Assembly (NCBI RefSeq): GCF_008728855.1
Contig: NZ_CP042906.1
Span: 5,113,001 to 5,177,000, forward strand
DNA from: Hypericibacter terrae
Lineage (GTDB): Bacteria > Pseudomonadota > Alphaproteobacteria > Dongiales > Dongiaceae
Reading direction: 5' to 3'
DNA: 64,000 bases
Both the position numbers and the translations under genes were made by a program. The stretch's first letter is position 1. Every line of letters starts with the position of its first letter. A model generated the notes under the pieces. The model was not told the origin of the DNA. It saw nothing but the letters and a program-made list of their open reading frames with translations, and did not search any database. This document shows, in pieces, positions 34,937-42,706 of the stretch.

Positions 34937-35734
34937 ATGGGCATCGAGAAGAAACCGAAGGCGCGAAGCGGCGCGCGGGAGATCGCGGCGAAAGCGAGCG
35001 ACCGGGCGCCGCCGCGCGTGCAATCGGCCGCGCGCGCGATGGCGATCCTCGTCGCCGTCGCGGAGAGCCCCCATGGCTTGCGCGCCATGGAGATCGCCAA
35101 GACGCTCGGGCTCGGCCGGCAGACGACCTATCATCTGCTGCACACGCTGATCGGCTGCGGCATGCTCGCGCGCAGCCCGGAGGGTCTCCACGTCTTGGGG
35201 CTGCAGATGGCGACACTCGCCGACGCCTTCGTGCGCCAGCTGGCGGCACCGGAGCATCTGGCGCCCCTGGTCCGCCGCATCGCCCAGGAGACGGGCGAGA
35301 CCGCCTATGCGGTCGCCTGGCGCGAGGGCGAGATCGTCAATCTGGTGGCAGCCCCCGGCAGCAACGCCATCCATGCGATGACCGTGCCGCAGGGCTATCA
35401 CCGCCATGCCCATGCGCGCGCGACCGGCAAGCTCCTGCTCGCTCACGCGACGAAGGAGATCCGCGAGGGCTATCTGGCGACGCATCGCCTCGACCGGCGC
35501 ACGGCCAACACGCTGACCAGCCGCAAGGCGCTCGAACGCGAATTCGAACGCATTCGGGAGGACGGCTATGCCAGGGACCGCGAAGAATTCGCGCTCGGCC
35601 TCTGCTGCCTCGCGGTGCCGGTCGGCAGCGGCCCCGCGACCTTCGCCATCGGCATCTCGGCGCCCTCGGCCGCGTTCGAGGCCAAGCTCGAAGGCTATCT
35701 GAAGATCATGCGCCGAGCGATCCGCGCCGGCTGA
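34937..35734 (+). CDS. IclR-family transcriptional regulator 1
   Basis: The 265-residue protein has an N-terminal winged helix-turn-helix (about residues 30-90, RAMAILVAVAESPHGLRAMEIAKTLGLGRQTTYHLLHTL) and a C-terminal IclR effector domain. Three in-frame starts lie close together (TTG 34925, ATG 34931, ATG 34937); the last is best spaced from GAGGA at 34927-34931. It is divergent from the SDR gene and lies 110 bp before the signal-less binding-protein gene. Confidence 0.88.
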   Translation: MGIEKKPKARSGAREIAAKASDRAPPRVQSAARAMAILVAVAESPHGLRAMEIAKTLGLGRQTTYHLLHTLIGCGMLARSPEGLHVLGLQMATLADAFVRQLAAPEHLAPLVRRIAQETGETAYAVAWREGEIVNLVAAPGSNAIHAMTVPQGYHRHAHARATGKLLLAHATKEIREGYLATHRLDRRTANTLTSRKALEREFERIREDGYARDREEFALGLCCLAVPVGSGPATFAIGISAPSAAFEAKLEGYLKIMRRAIRAG

Positions 35735-35748
35735 GAGCTCCCGGCAGG

Positions 35749-35764
35749 ATTCCGAAATGTCGGA
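35749..35764. promoter_or_regulatory. IclR-type operator site e
   Basis: ATTCCGAAATGTCGGA matches site a (ATTCCGAAATACCGGA) at 14 of 16 positions. It lies 81 bp before the GTG start of the binding-protein-like gene at 35845, in the gap after iclR 1. Confidence 0.45.
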
Positions 35765-35844
35765 GCGCGCCGCGCGCGTTTGAACTTCGCGATTTCTCCG
35801 TGTTAGCGTCCCCGCCGCTTCAAGCGGTGCGAGGGAGGATCCGG

Positions 35845-37005
35845 GTGAACGGGCGACAATTGCGCGGCATGACCTGGGGACATCGGCGCGCGATCGATCC
35901 CCTGATCGCGACCCTGCTGGAATTCCAGCGCCGCTATCCCGACATCGCGGTCAACTGGGACGCGCGGCCCCTTCACGGCTTCGAGTTCACGCCGGTCGGG
36001 GAACTGGCGCAGAAGTACGACCTCATCATCCTCGATCATCCCTTCTGCGGCGACATCGCCCGGACCGGCGCCCTGCTCCCGCTCGACGAGCTCATCACGC
36101 CCGCGCTCGAGCGGGCCTTCGTGGGGCCGTCGCTCGCGACCTATCGCTATGACAACCGGATCTGGGCGCTCCCTGTCGATGCCGCCTGTCAGGTTGCCGT
36201 GGCGCGGCCGGACCTTTTGGCCAAATTCGATCGTCCGGCGCCCGCGAGCTGGTCCGAGATGCAGCAACTTGGCGAGGCCGCGCAGCGTAAGGGGCAGAAG
36301 CTCGCGATCGGCCTGCGCGGCGTCCACAGCCTCATGACCTTTTTCACGGCTTGCGCCAATCTTGGCCGTCCTTGCGCGACCGATCCGCACCAGAAGCTGA
36401 TCGACCGCGACACCGCGAGAGAAGCGATCGACGCGATCAAGGCCCTCCTCGCTTTTTGTCCTCGGGAAGCGCTCGACTGGAACAGCATCGAGCTCCATGA
36501 CGCGATGGTGGCGCGCGACGACCTGGTCTTCTGCCCCGCCGTCTATTGCTACGCGACCTATGCCGAGGCCGACATCGCGCGGCCCTTGCGCTTCTCGAAC
36601 CTGCCGGGCCTGGTCGATTCGAACCCGCGCGGCTCGACCATCGGCGGCACCGGCCTCGGCATCTCGGCCCAGGTGAAGGATCGCGACGCGGCCTTCGCCT
36701 ATGCGCGCTATCTGATGGAATCGGCCGCCCAGAAGGCCTTCGCCGCCCATCACGGCCAACCCGCGCGCATCGACAGCTGGGAGGATCCCGCCATCGGGGC
36801 GCGCTTCGGCGGCTGCTATGCCGACACTCGGGCGACGATGGAAGCCTGCTGGATCCGGCCGCGCTACTCGGGCTATCTCGCCTTCCAGGCCGCGGCGGGC
36901 ACGCTGATCGAACAGCATCTGCGCGGCGAGGTCGCGTTCGATGCGCTGTTCGACCGGCTGAGCGCCCTGCACCGCACGAGCGCGGGGACGCGCCCGACAG
37001 CTTAA
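35845..37005 (+). CDS. Extracellular solute-binding-like protein without signal peptide
   Basis: The 386-residue protein resembles family-1 sugar-binding proteins (LRGMTWGHRRAIDPL, YDLIILDHPFCGDIARTGALLPLDEL, IWALPVDAACQVAVARPDLL, TIGGTGLGISAQVKDRDAAFAYARYLM). The GTG start follows GGGAGGAT. There is no signal peptide or lipobox: the first 20 residues are basic and polar, and no upstream start in frame supplies one. No permease or ATPase is adjacent. It could be a cytoplasmic sugar-binding or sensing protein, or be exported without a recognised signal. Confidence 0.75.
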   Translation: MNGRQLRGMTWGHRRAIDPLIATLLEFQRRYPDIAVNWDARPLHGFEFTPVGELAQKYDLIILDHPFCGDIARTGALLPLDELITPALERAFVGPSLATYRYDNRIWALPVDAACQVAVARPDLLAKFDRPAPASWSEMQQLGEAAQRKGQKLAIGLRGVHSLMTFFTACANLGRPCATDPHQKLIDRDTAREAIDAIKALLAFCPREALDWNSIELHDAMVARDDLVFCPAVYCYATYAEADIARPLRFSNLPGLVDSNPRGSTIGGTGLGISAQVKDRDAAFAYARYLMESAAQKAFAAHHGQPARIDSWEDPAIGARFGGCYADTRATMEACWIRPRYSGYLAFQAAAGTLIEQHLRGEVAFDALFDRLSALHRTSAGTRPTA

Positions 37006-37013
37006 GCTTGGTT

Positions 37014-37291
37014 CCCCTCCCCCAGCTTTTGCAGGAGTGTCCGGGGAAAGTTTTCATGAATCGTATCAAAGTGTTGGCGCATATGGATTAGACGTGATCC
37101 GTGGGCGTGCGAGACTTAGAACAATAAAAATGAGTCGTTTGAATCCCTTGAGTCCGTTCCCCGGACAGTCCTGCAGCTTTTGGGGGAGGGCAGGGAGGGG
37201 GATGACTGGGTCCATGATCTCGTCGGGGTGCGAAGGGGCCGATACCGAGCAGCCCCCTCCCCAACCCTCCCCCAAAAGTAGGGGGAGGGGA
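37014..37291. repeat. GC-rich palindromic intergenic repeat, copy A (interrupted by MITE)
   Basis: Without the inserted element and one target copy the repeat is about 127 bp. It starts with a CCCTCCCCC/GGGGGAGGG hairpin and ends with a similar hairpin at 37265-37290. The inside contains GTCGGGGTGCGAAGGGGCC and ACCGAGCAGCCCCCTCCCC. The reverse complement of copy B (49243-49370) matches it almost throughout, so these are dispersed members of one family. It sits between the ends of two convergent genes. Confidence 0.8.
37032..37173. mobile_element. 142-bp MITE-like element, copy 1
   Basis: The ends CAGGAGTGTCCGGGGAAAG and (reverse complement of the right end) CAGGACTGTCCGGGGAACG match at 17 of 19 positions. 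The flanks carry a direct repeat CAGCTTTTG (37023-37031 and 37174-37182), a 9-bp target duplication. The inside is less GC-rich than its surroundings and encodes no transposase. It is identical over all 142 bp to the copy at 39498-39639. It lies in the loop of the left terminal hairpin of repeat copy A. Confidence 0.85.
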
Positions 37292-37301
37292 TCGTTGGAG
37301 G

Positions 37302-38108
37302 CTACGGCGCCCCCAGCCGGTGCGAAAGCCCGTCGGCGGCGGCGCGGACGGCCTCGATCAGCTTGTCGCGGCTGGCCTTGCCGAGGCGTTGCTCCGGGGC
37401 CACCACGCTGATGGCGGCGATGCAGCGCCCGGTGGCGTCGATCACCGGTGCGGCGACGCAGCCTGCATGATCGTTGGCCTCGTTGATCTCGACCGCATAG
37501 CCCTGCTTGCGGAACTTGCGGATCTGCTGGATCAGCTTGTCGACCTCCATCACCGCCTTGCCCGAGGGCGACTGGACGATGGTGCGCTTCAGCATCTCCT
37601 GCAGCGTGGCGTCGTCGAGATCGGAGACCAGGAGGCGCGCGGCCGCCGCCCAGTTGATCGGCACGCGCGAGCCGACGCGGCTGATGATGCGGATCGGATG
37701 GCTCCCCTCCTCCTTGATCAGCACCAGCATCATCTCGTTCTCGAGCACCGAGAACTGCACGGTCTCGCCGGTCGCGTCGCGCAGCGCCTCGACCACCTGG
37801 CTGCCTTCCTTGAGCAGGTCGATCTGGCTGCGATACATCATGCCGAGCTCGAACAGCTTGCGGCCGAGGAAGAGACGCCCCTCCTTGCCCATGCGCTCGA
37901 GATAGCCGGCTTCGGTCAGTGTCCGAGCCAATTCATAGGCGGTCGATTTCGGGATCTTCAGCGCCGACACGATCTCGACCACGGCCAAGGCTTCGCCCCG
38001 CGCCAGCATCAGCTCGAAGATCTCCAGCGCGCGCCGCACGCTGCGCGAGCCGGAGGCGCCGTCCTCCTCGCCCTCGATCGCCGTCCTTGCCCTGACCCTG
38101 GTCGCCAT
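37302..38108 (-). CDS. IclR-family transcriptional regulator 2
   Basis: The 268-residue protein has a winged helix-turn-helix (about residues 20-80, SRSVRRALEIFELMLARGEALAVVEIVSALKIPKSTAYELARTL in parts) and an IclR effector domain with INWAAAARLLVSDL and VAAPVIDATGRCIAAISVVAP. The ATG at 38108 follows GAGGTGA; the longer frame to 38276 would run through its own promoter. Two TTCCGG-type sites spaced 20 bp lie in the 112 bp shared with the divergent dehydratase, so autoregulation and control of the sugar-acid genes are likely. Confidence 0.9.
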   Translation of the reverse strand: MATRVRARTAIEGEEDGASGSRSVRRALEIFELMLARGEALAVVEIVSALKIPKSTAYELARTLTEAGYLERMGKEGRLFLGRKLFELGMMYRSQIDLLKEGSQVVEALRDATGETVQFSVLENEMMLVLIKEEGSHPIRIISRVGSRVPINWAAAARLLVSDLDDATLQEMLKRTIVQSPSGKAVMEVDKLIQQIRKFRKQGYAVEINEANDHAGCVAAPVIDATGRCIAAISVVAPEQRLGKASRDKLIEAVRAAADGLSHRLGAP

Positions 38109-38129
38109 CGCCGTCACCTCGACTGCCTG

Positions 38130-38147
38130 AATTCCGGCATTCTGCAC
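38130..38147. promoter_or_regulatory. IclR-type operator site c1
   Basis: AATTCCGGCATTCTGCAC lies 22 bp before the iclR 2 start and 74 bp before the dehydratase start. It is nearly identical to site b read on the minus strand. Confidence 0.55.
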
Positions 38148-38150
38148 TAT

Positions 38151-38167
38151 CGTTCGGTATTCTGCAC
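38151..38167. promoter_or_regulatory. IclR-type operator site c2
   Basis: CGTTCGGTATTCTGCAC repeats site c1 in direct orientation, 20 bp (two helical turns) away, with 13 of 16 core positions shared. Paired sites in the regulator's own promoter are the main reason to assign the motif to iclR 2. Confidence 0.5.
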
Positions 38168-38220
38168 CCTTAAGCTGCCATGCCGAACCGCCGCAGCACG
38201 GGGCCGCCAGGGAGAGACCG

Positions 38221-39354
38221 ATGAAAGTTACCGATATCGAGGTGATCGAGCTGCGCACGCCGGGCTGGACCGGCACGACCTTCGACGGGTCCTACGACAA
38301 TTGCGTGGTGCTGGTCCATACCGACCAGGGCATCTCGGGCCTGGCCGAGGTCGATTCCGTCCCGTCGGTGATCCGCGCCATCGTCGAGGCGCCGCGCTCC
38401 CACACCCATGCAATGGGCTTGAAGTCGATCCTGGTCGGCAAGGACCCGAGCGATGTCGAAGCGCTGTGGGACGAGATGTATGACGCCACCAGCTATTACG
38501 GCCGGCGCGGCGCCGTGATCCATGCCATCAGCGCGGTCGATATCGCGCTCTGGGATCTGCGCGGCAAGGTCAAGAGCAAGCCGCTCTCGGAGATCCTGGG
38601 CGCCAGGAAGCAGCGCGACCGGATCCTGGCTTACGGCACGGTCTATCCGCTGGGCGAGACGCCCGACGAGGTGCGCCGCACGATCGACCGCGGCCTCAAG
38701 CTGGGCCTGCGCTGCATCAAGATCGTGGCCGATCCCTTCTGGCGCGAGGACCTCGCCAAGACGACATCGCTGATCCGCGCCGCGCGCGAGCATGTCGGCC
38801 CCGGCGTCAGGCTGATGGTCGATGCCGCCACCGCCTGGAGCAAGGCCGAGGAAGGCCTGCCGCTGATGCCGATCTTCCGCGAATACGACTTCTACTGGGT
38901 CGAGGCGCCGCTGCCGCTCGACGACATGGAGGGCCATGCCAGGTTCCAGGGTTTTGGCGTGCCGATCGGCGGCGGCGACCTGGGCCTCACCACCCATTAC
39001 GAATATGAGCAGATGTTCGATGTCGGCAAGATCGACATCGCCCAACCCGACGTCACCATGGTGGGCGGCCTGACCGAGCTGCTGCGCTTGAGCGCCATCG
39101 CGAAGAAGCGCGGCAAGCGCGTCGTCACCCATGGCTACAAATCCAACATCACCATCGCCGCCAACCTCGCCTTCCTGGCGCAGCACTGGGCCGACGAGGT
39201 GCTGGAATATTCCACCAGCGAGTCCGCGCTGCGCTGGGAACTGACGAAGGAACGCTTCCCGATCGACAAGGACGGCAAGGTCGCGGTGCCGACAGGCCCC
39301 GGGCTGGGCGTGAGCCTCGATCCGAAGGTGGTGGAGCGGTTTCGCGTGCGGTGA
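38221..39354 (+). CDS. Enolase-superfamily sugar-acid dehydratase, copy 2
   Basis: The 377-residue protein has metal ligands D201 (LMVDAATAW), E228 (WVEAPLP) and D253 (IGGGDLG), K167 as the first barrel Lys, and H304 (VTHGYKSNI). It differs from copies 1 and 3: the residue two after K167 is Val, not Glu, and the third ligand is Asp. It therefore probably acts on a different acid or has a different stereochemical course. GGGAGAG precedes the ATG. It is divergent from iclR 2 and lies between the two MITE copies. Confidence 0.88.
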   Translation: MKVTDIEVIELRTPGWTGTTFDGSYDNCVVLVHTDQGISGLAEVDSVPSVIRAIVEAPRSHTHAMGLKSILVGKDPSDVEALWDEMYDATSYYGRRGAVIHAISAVDIALWDLRGKVKSKPLSEILGARKQRDRILAYGTVYPLGETPDEVRRTIDRGLKLGLRCIKIVADPFWREDLAKTTSLIRAAREHVGPGVRLMVDAATAWSKAEEGLPLMPIFREYDFYWVEAPLPLDDMEGHARFQGFGVPIGGGDLGLTTHYEYEQMFDVGKIDIAQPDVTMVGGLTELLRLSAIAKKRGKRVVTHGYKSNITIAANLAFLAQHWADEVLEYSTSESALRWELTKERFPIDKDGKVAVPTGPGLGVSLDPKVVERFRVR

Positions 39355-39368
39355 CGAAATTCTTCTAG

Positions 39369-39658
39369 CCCCCTCCCCTTGCGGGAGGGGGTAGGGGGAG
39401 GGGTTCTCTCAAGACGAGACTCGGAGTGCTGCGATGAGTTGCGATGGACGCTTCGCCTTCTCTTGAAGCGCCCCCTCCCCCTACCCCCTCCCACAAGCAG
39501 GAGTGTCCGGGGAAAGTTTTCATGAATCGTATCAAAGTGTTGGCGCATATGGATTAGACGTGATCCGTGGGCGTGCGAGACTTAGAACAATAAAAATGAG
39601 TCGTTTGAATCCCTTGAGTCCGTTCCCCGGACAGTCCTGCTCCCACAAGGGGAGGGGG
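39369..39658. repeat. GC-rich palindromic intergenic repeat, copy C (interrupted by MITE)
   Basis: Without the MITE and one target copy the repeat is about 138 bp. A left hairpin (CCCCCTCCCC-TTGC-GGGAGGGGG) and a right hairpin (CCCCCTCCC-ACAAG-GGGAGGGGG) flank a core of about 80 bp; the blocks next to the core also pair with each other. The core differs from copies A and B, so this is a related subtype. It fills most of the 342-bp gap 39355-39696 between two convergent genes; nothing else is seen there. Confidence 0.75.
39498..39639. mobile_element. 142-bp MITE-like element, copy 2
   Basis: It is base-for-base identical to copy 1 and has the same orientation. The flanking direct repeat is CTCCCACAAG (39488-39497 and 39640-39649), a 10-bp target duplication distinct from that of copy 1. 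It lies in the loop of the right terminal hairpin of repeat copy C. Short reading frames inside both copies are identical only because the DNA is; they are not likely genes. Confidence 0.85.
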
Positions 39659-39696
39659 CGAGAGAAATCATCATCTCGCCGCTACATCAGACGTCG

Positions 39697-40545
39697 TCAC
39701 CGCTTCCACGCCACGCATGTCTGCCGCTGCTCGCCCAATCCGGCGATGCCGAGCGTCATCACGTCGCCGGGCTTGAGATAGCGCGGCGGCTTCATCCCCA
39801 TGCCGACGCCGGGCGGGGTGCCGGTGGTGATGACGTCGCCGGTCTGCAGCGACATGAACTGGCTGACATAGCTGACGATATGGGCGACGCCGAACACCAT
39901 GGTGCGGGTGTTGCCGCGCTGCGCCTTGTCGCCGTTCACATCGAGCCACATGTCGAGCGCCTGCGGGTCCTTGATCTCGTCGCTCGTCACCAGCCAGGGC
40001 CCGAGCGGACAGAAGCTGTCGCAGCCCTTGCCCTTGTCCCAGGTGCCGCCGCGCTCGATCTGATAGGCGCGCTCGGAGACGTCGTTGCAGATGAGATAGC
40101 CCGCGACATGCGACAGCGCCTCGGCCTCGCTCACATAGGAGGCGGGCTTGCCGATCACGACCGCGAGCTCGACCTCCCAGTCGGATTTCTCCGACCCCTT
40201 CGGGATCGTGACCGGATCGTTCGGGCCCGTGAGCGACGAGGTCGCCTTGAAGAAGATGATCGGTTCCTTCGGCACCGGCAGATTCGATTCCGCCGCATGG
40301 TCCGAATAATTGAGCCCGATGGCGACGATCTTGCCGATGCCGGTCACGGGCACGCCGAGCCGGGGGCTTCCCGAAACCAGCAGCAGCTTCGCCGGATCGA
40401 GGGCCTTCAGCTTCGCCAGCCCCTCGGGACGCAGGACATTGCCGCCCAGATCGTCGATCGCGGCGCCGAGGTCGCGGAGCTTGCCGCCCGCATCCAGGAG
40501 ACCGGGCTTCTCGCGTCCTGTTTCGCCATACCGAACCAGCTTCAT
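39697..40545 (-). CDS. Fumarylacetoacetate hydrolase-family protein, 2,4-diketo-3-deoxy-fuconate hydrolase-like
   Basis: The 282-residue protein starts MKLVRYGETG and carries the FAH core: IGLNYSDHAAE (76-86), metal ligands around E124 and E126 in DWEVELAVVIG, D155 in NDVSER, KGKGCDSFCPLGPWLVT and TGDVITTGTPPGVGMG. The length and motifs match hydrolases of non-phosphorylative fucose-type pathways, which split a diketo acid into pyruvate and a hydroxy acid. It follows dehydratase copy 3 by 43 bp in the same operon, which supports this role; other FAH members are ureidoglycolate lyases or pentenoate hydratases. Confidence 0.82.
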   Translation of the reverse strand: MKLVRYGETGREKPGLLDAGGKLRDLGAAIDDLGGNVLRPEGLAKLKALDPAKLLLVSGSPRLGVPVTGIGKIVAIGLNYSDHAAESNLPVPKEPIIFFKATSSLTGPNDPVTIPKGSEKSDWEVELAVVIGKPASYVSEAEALSHVAGYLICNDVSERAYQIERGGTWDKGKGCDSFCPLGPWLVTSDEIKDPQALDMWLDVNGDKAQRGNTRTMVFGVAHIVSYVSQFMSLQTGDVITTGTPPGVGMGMKPPRYLKPGDVMTLGIAGLGEQRQTCVAWKR

Positions 40546-40588
40546 CGTTTGATACCTTCTGTGGGGCGGATGCTCTGAACGCTCGAAA

Positions 40589-41755
40589 TCAGCGCCGGTC
40601 GACGCGCCAGCGCGCGACCAGATCCTCATTGAGCTCGATACCGAGCCCGGGGGAAGTTGGCAATTCCATAAAGCCGTCCACGACCTTGGGCTCCGGCGAG
40701 ACCAGCTCGCGGCGCAGCACGCTGTCGAAGACCTGGGGCGATATATATTCGAAGACGGGGGCGGCGGGACAGGCCGCCTGGAAATGACGCCCGACGGCCG
40801 AAGTGATGCCGGTCTTCCAGCCATGCGGCACCACCTGGGCGCCGTGAAGCTCGGCCAGCTCGGCGATGCGCTTGATCTCGGTCAGGCCGCCGCCGCGCGC
40901 GATGTTGGGCTGAACCACCGCGACCTTGCCGCGTTCCAGCCATTCCAGGATTTCCCAGCGCGTGGCCGCGGCCTCCGCGCCGCCGATGCGGATGGGGCTG
41001 TTGGCCGCGAGCTTGGCATGGCCCGCCAGATCGTCATGCTGCAAGGTCGCCTCGGCGAAGAAGATGTCGCAATCGCCCAGCCGGTCGAGCACCCATTTGG
41101 CGTCATACCAGTTCTGCCAGCGATAGCCGAAATCGACCGCCATCAGGATATCGGGCCCCAGCATGGCGCGGCCCTCATGGATGAGATCGACCAACTCACG
41201 GTCGCTCACCAGGTCGTAGAACAGCACCTCCATCTTCACGGCGCGGAAGCCGATATCGAGCGCGGTACGGAACTGGCGCTGGATCTCGGCCATCAGATCG
41301 CGGATCGAGCGACCATGGGCGAGGCCCGGATAGATCGTGCAGTAGGGCGTCAGCTTCTCGCGCCGCGCGCCACCCATCAGCTTGTAGGCCGGCACGCCCA
41401 GCTGCTTGCCGACCAGGTCATAGAGCGCGATGTCGATGGCGGAGATCGCGTGGATGCCGAGGCCGCGGCGTCCGGGCCAGAAGGTGCCTTCATACATCTT
41501 CTGCCAGAGGCCCTGGATCCCGAGCGGGTCCTCGCCGATCAGGAGATCGATCGGGTTGCGGCTCCAATTATGGGCCGATGGCATCTCCAGGAAGGCCTTC
41601 ACCACCTCGGGCGGGGCGTCGGTCTCGCCGATGCCGAAGACGCCGTTCTCGTCGGTCACCCGCACGATCACCGTATCGACGGTGCCGTCGAGATCGTCGA
41701 CGGCCTGGCCGGGGGCCCGGACCGGGATCACCTCGAGCTTGGCGATCTTCGCCAT
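40589..41755 (-). CDS. Enolase-superfamily sugar-acid dehydratase, copy 3
   Basis: The 388-residue protein has K174-x-E176, metal ligands D208 (MAVDFGYRW), E235 (FAEATLQ) and E261 (IGGAEAA), and the base H311 (VVPHGWKTG). The residue pattern is the same as in copy 1 (K-x-E, D, E, E, H), and the loop GRRGLGIHAISAIDIALYDL matches GRRGLGICAMGALDMALWDL there. It is the second gene of an SDR-dehydratase-FAH operon. It is a candidate aldonate dehydratase feeding the FAH hydrolase. Confidence 0.88.
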   Translation of the reverse strand: MAKIAKLEVIPVRAPGQAVDDLDGTVDTVIVRVTDENGVFGIGETDAPPEVVKAFLEMPSAHNWSRNPIDLLIGEDPLGIQGLWQKMYEGTFWPGRRGLGIHAISAIDIALYDLVGKQLGVPAYKLMGGARREKLTPYCTIYPGLAHGRSIRDLMAEIQRQFRTALDIGFRAVKMEVLFYDLVSDRELVDLIHEGRAMLGPDILMAVDFGYRWQNWYDAKWVLDRLGDCDIFFAEATLQHDDLAGHAKLAANSPIRIGGAEAAATRWEILEWLERGKVAVVQPNIARGGGLTEIKRIAELAELHGAQVVPHGWKTGITSAVGRHFQAACPAAPVFEYISPQVFDSVLRRELVSPEPKVVDGFMELPTSPGLGIELNEDLVARWRVDRR

Positions 41756-41809
41756 GGCGCATTTCCCCTGAAGGCGTCGAAAAGCGGACTCCCGCCCGGA
41801 AGCGGGCGT

Positions 41810-42568
41810 TCAATAGGTGGCGCGGCCGCCGGTCAGATCGAAGGTGAAGCCGGTGGTGAAACTGCAGGCGGGCGACAGGATGAAGGCGATCATCGCCGCA
41901 CACTCTTCGAGCTCGCCGCAGCGGCGCATCGGGATCTTGTCGGTCATGTATTTGACCGTGGCATCGGGCAGGGCTGCCACCAGCGGCGTGCGGATCACGG
42001 CCGGCGCCAGCGCGTTCACGGTGACGCCGGTCTCGGCATAATCCTTGCCCATCGATTTCACCATGCCGATGAGGCCGGCCTTGGTCGCCGAATAGGCCGT
42101 CATGCCGGCATTGCCCTCCTTGCCGGCGATCGAGGCGACATGCAGCAACCGTCCGTAATTGTGAGGCAGCATATGGCGCAGAATCGCCTGGCTGACGATG
42201 AGGGCGCCGCGCAGATTGATCGCATGGACGCGATCGAAATCGGCGAGCTCGACCTCATGGGCCTTGATGTTGGTCTTGCCGGTAATGCCGGCGCAATTGA
42301 CCAGCGCATGGATCTGGCCGAAGGCTTTCGCGGTCCCGGCGATGGCGTTCTCGACCGAGGCGGCATCGGTCACGTCGGTTCTGGCCGAAAAGCTTTCGCC
42401 GCCCTTTGCCGGCAGCGCCTTCGCCACCGTCGCCGCACCCGCTTCATTGGCGTCGAGACAGGCGACGCGCGCGCCCTCCGCGGCCAGGAACCGCGCGGCG
42501 GCCTCGCCGATGCCGCTTGCCGCCCCGATCACGGCCACGTTGTAAGGGCGGTTGGGGAAATAACTCAT
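41810..42568 (-). CDS. SDR-family oxidoreductase (FabG-like)
   Basis: The 252-residue SDR has IGAASGIGEAAARFL, D in ACLDANE (NAD preference), NCAG, a catalytic Ser in HVASIAGK and YSATK. GAGGAAG precedes the ATG at 42568; the longer frame to 42625 would run through the operator. It is the first gene of the SDR-dehydratase-FAH operon and is divergent from another SDR. It likely oxidises a hydroxy-sugar or keto-deoxy-acid intermediate. Confidence 0.9.
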   Translation of the reverse strand: MSYFPNRPYNVAVIGAASGIGEAAARFLAAEGARVACLDANEAGAATVAKALPAKGGESFSARTDVTDAASVENAIAGTAKAFGQIHALVNCAGITGKTNIKAHEVELADFDRVHAINLRGALIVSQAILRHMLPHNYGRLLHVASIAGKEGNAGMTAYSATKAGLIGMVKSMGKDYAETGVTVNALAPAVIRTPLVAALPDATVKYMTDKIPMRRCGELEECAAMIAFILSPACSFTTGFTFDLTGGRATY

Positions 42569-42583
42569 CGGCGCTTCCTCGTG

Positions 42584-42601
42584 ATTTCCGGTATTCTGGA
42601 C
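42584..42601. promoter_or_regulatory. IclR-type operator site d
   Basis: ATTTCCGGTATTCTGGAC lies 15 bp before the leftward SDR start and about 105 bp before the rightward SDR start. It matches site c1 at 14 of 16 core positions. Confidence 0.5.
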
Positions 42602-42706
42602 AAGATTATGGAATTGCGGACCCAAACTTTATACGACTAGGATGCCGGCCGCAAACGACGCGGGCGTCGGCCGGGCGCCTTTCTTCCATCTTGCGGATCA
42701 TCATTC

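Noticed and set aside
37037-37411. Reading frames that start inside the MITE copies (also at 39503)
   Set aside because: They are identical between copies because the DNA is identical, run out into flanking GC repeats, and have no ribosome-binding site or recognisable protein features.
37023-39649. Composite transposon made of two MITE copies carrying iclR 2 and dehydratase 2
   Set aside because: Each copy has its own, different target duplication. A composite unit would have one duplication at its outer ends, so independent insertions are the simpler reading.
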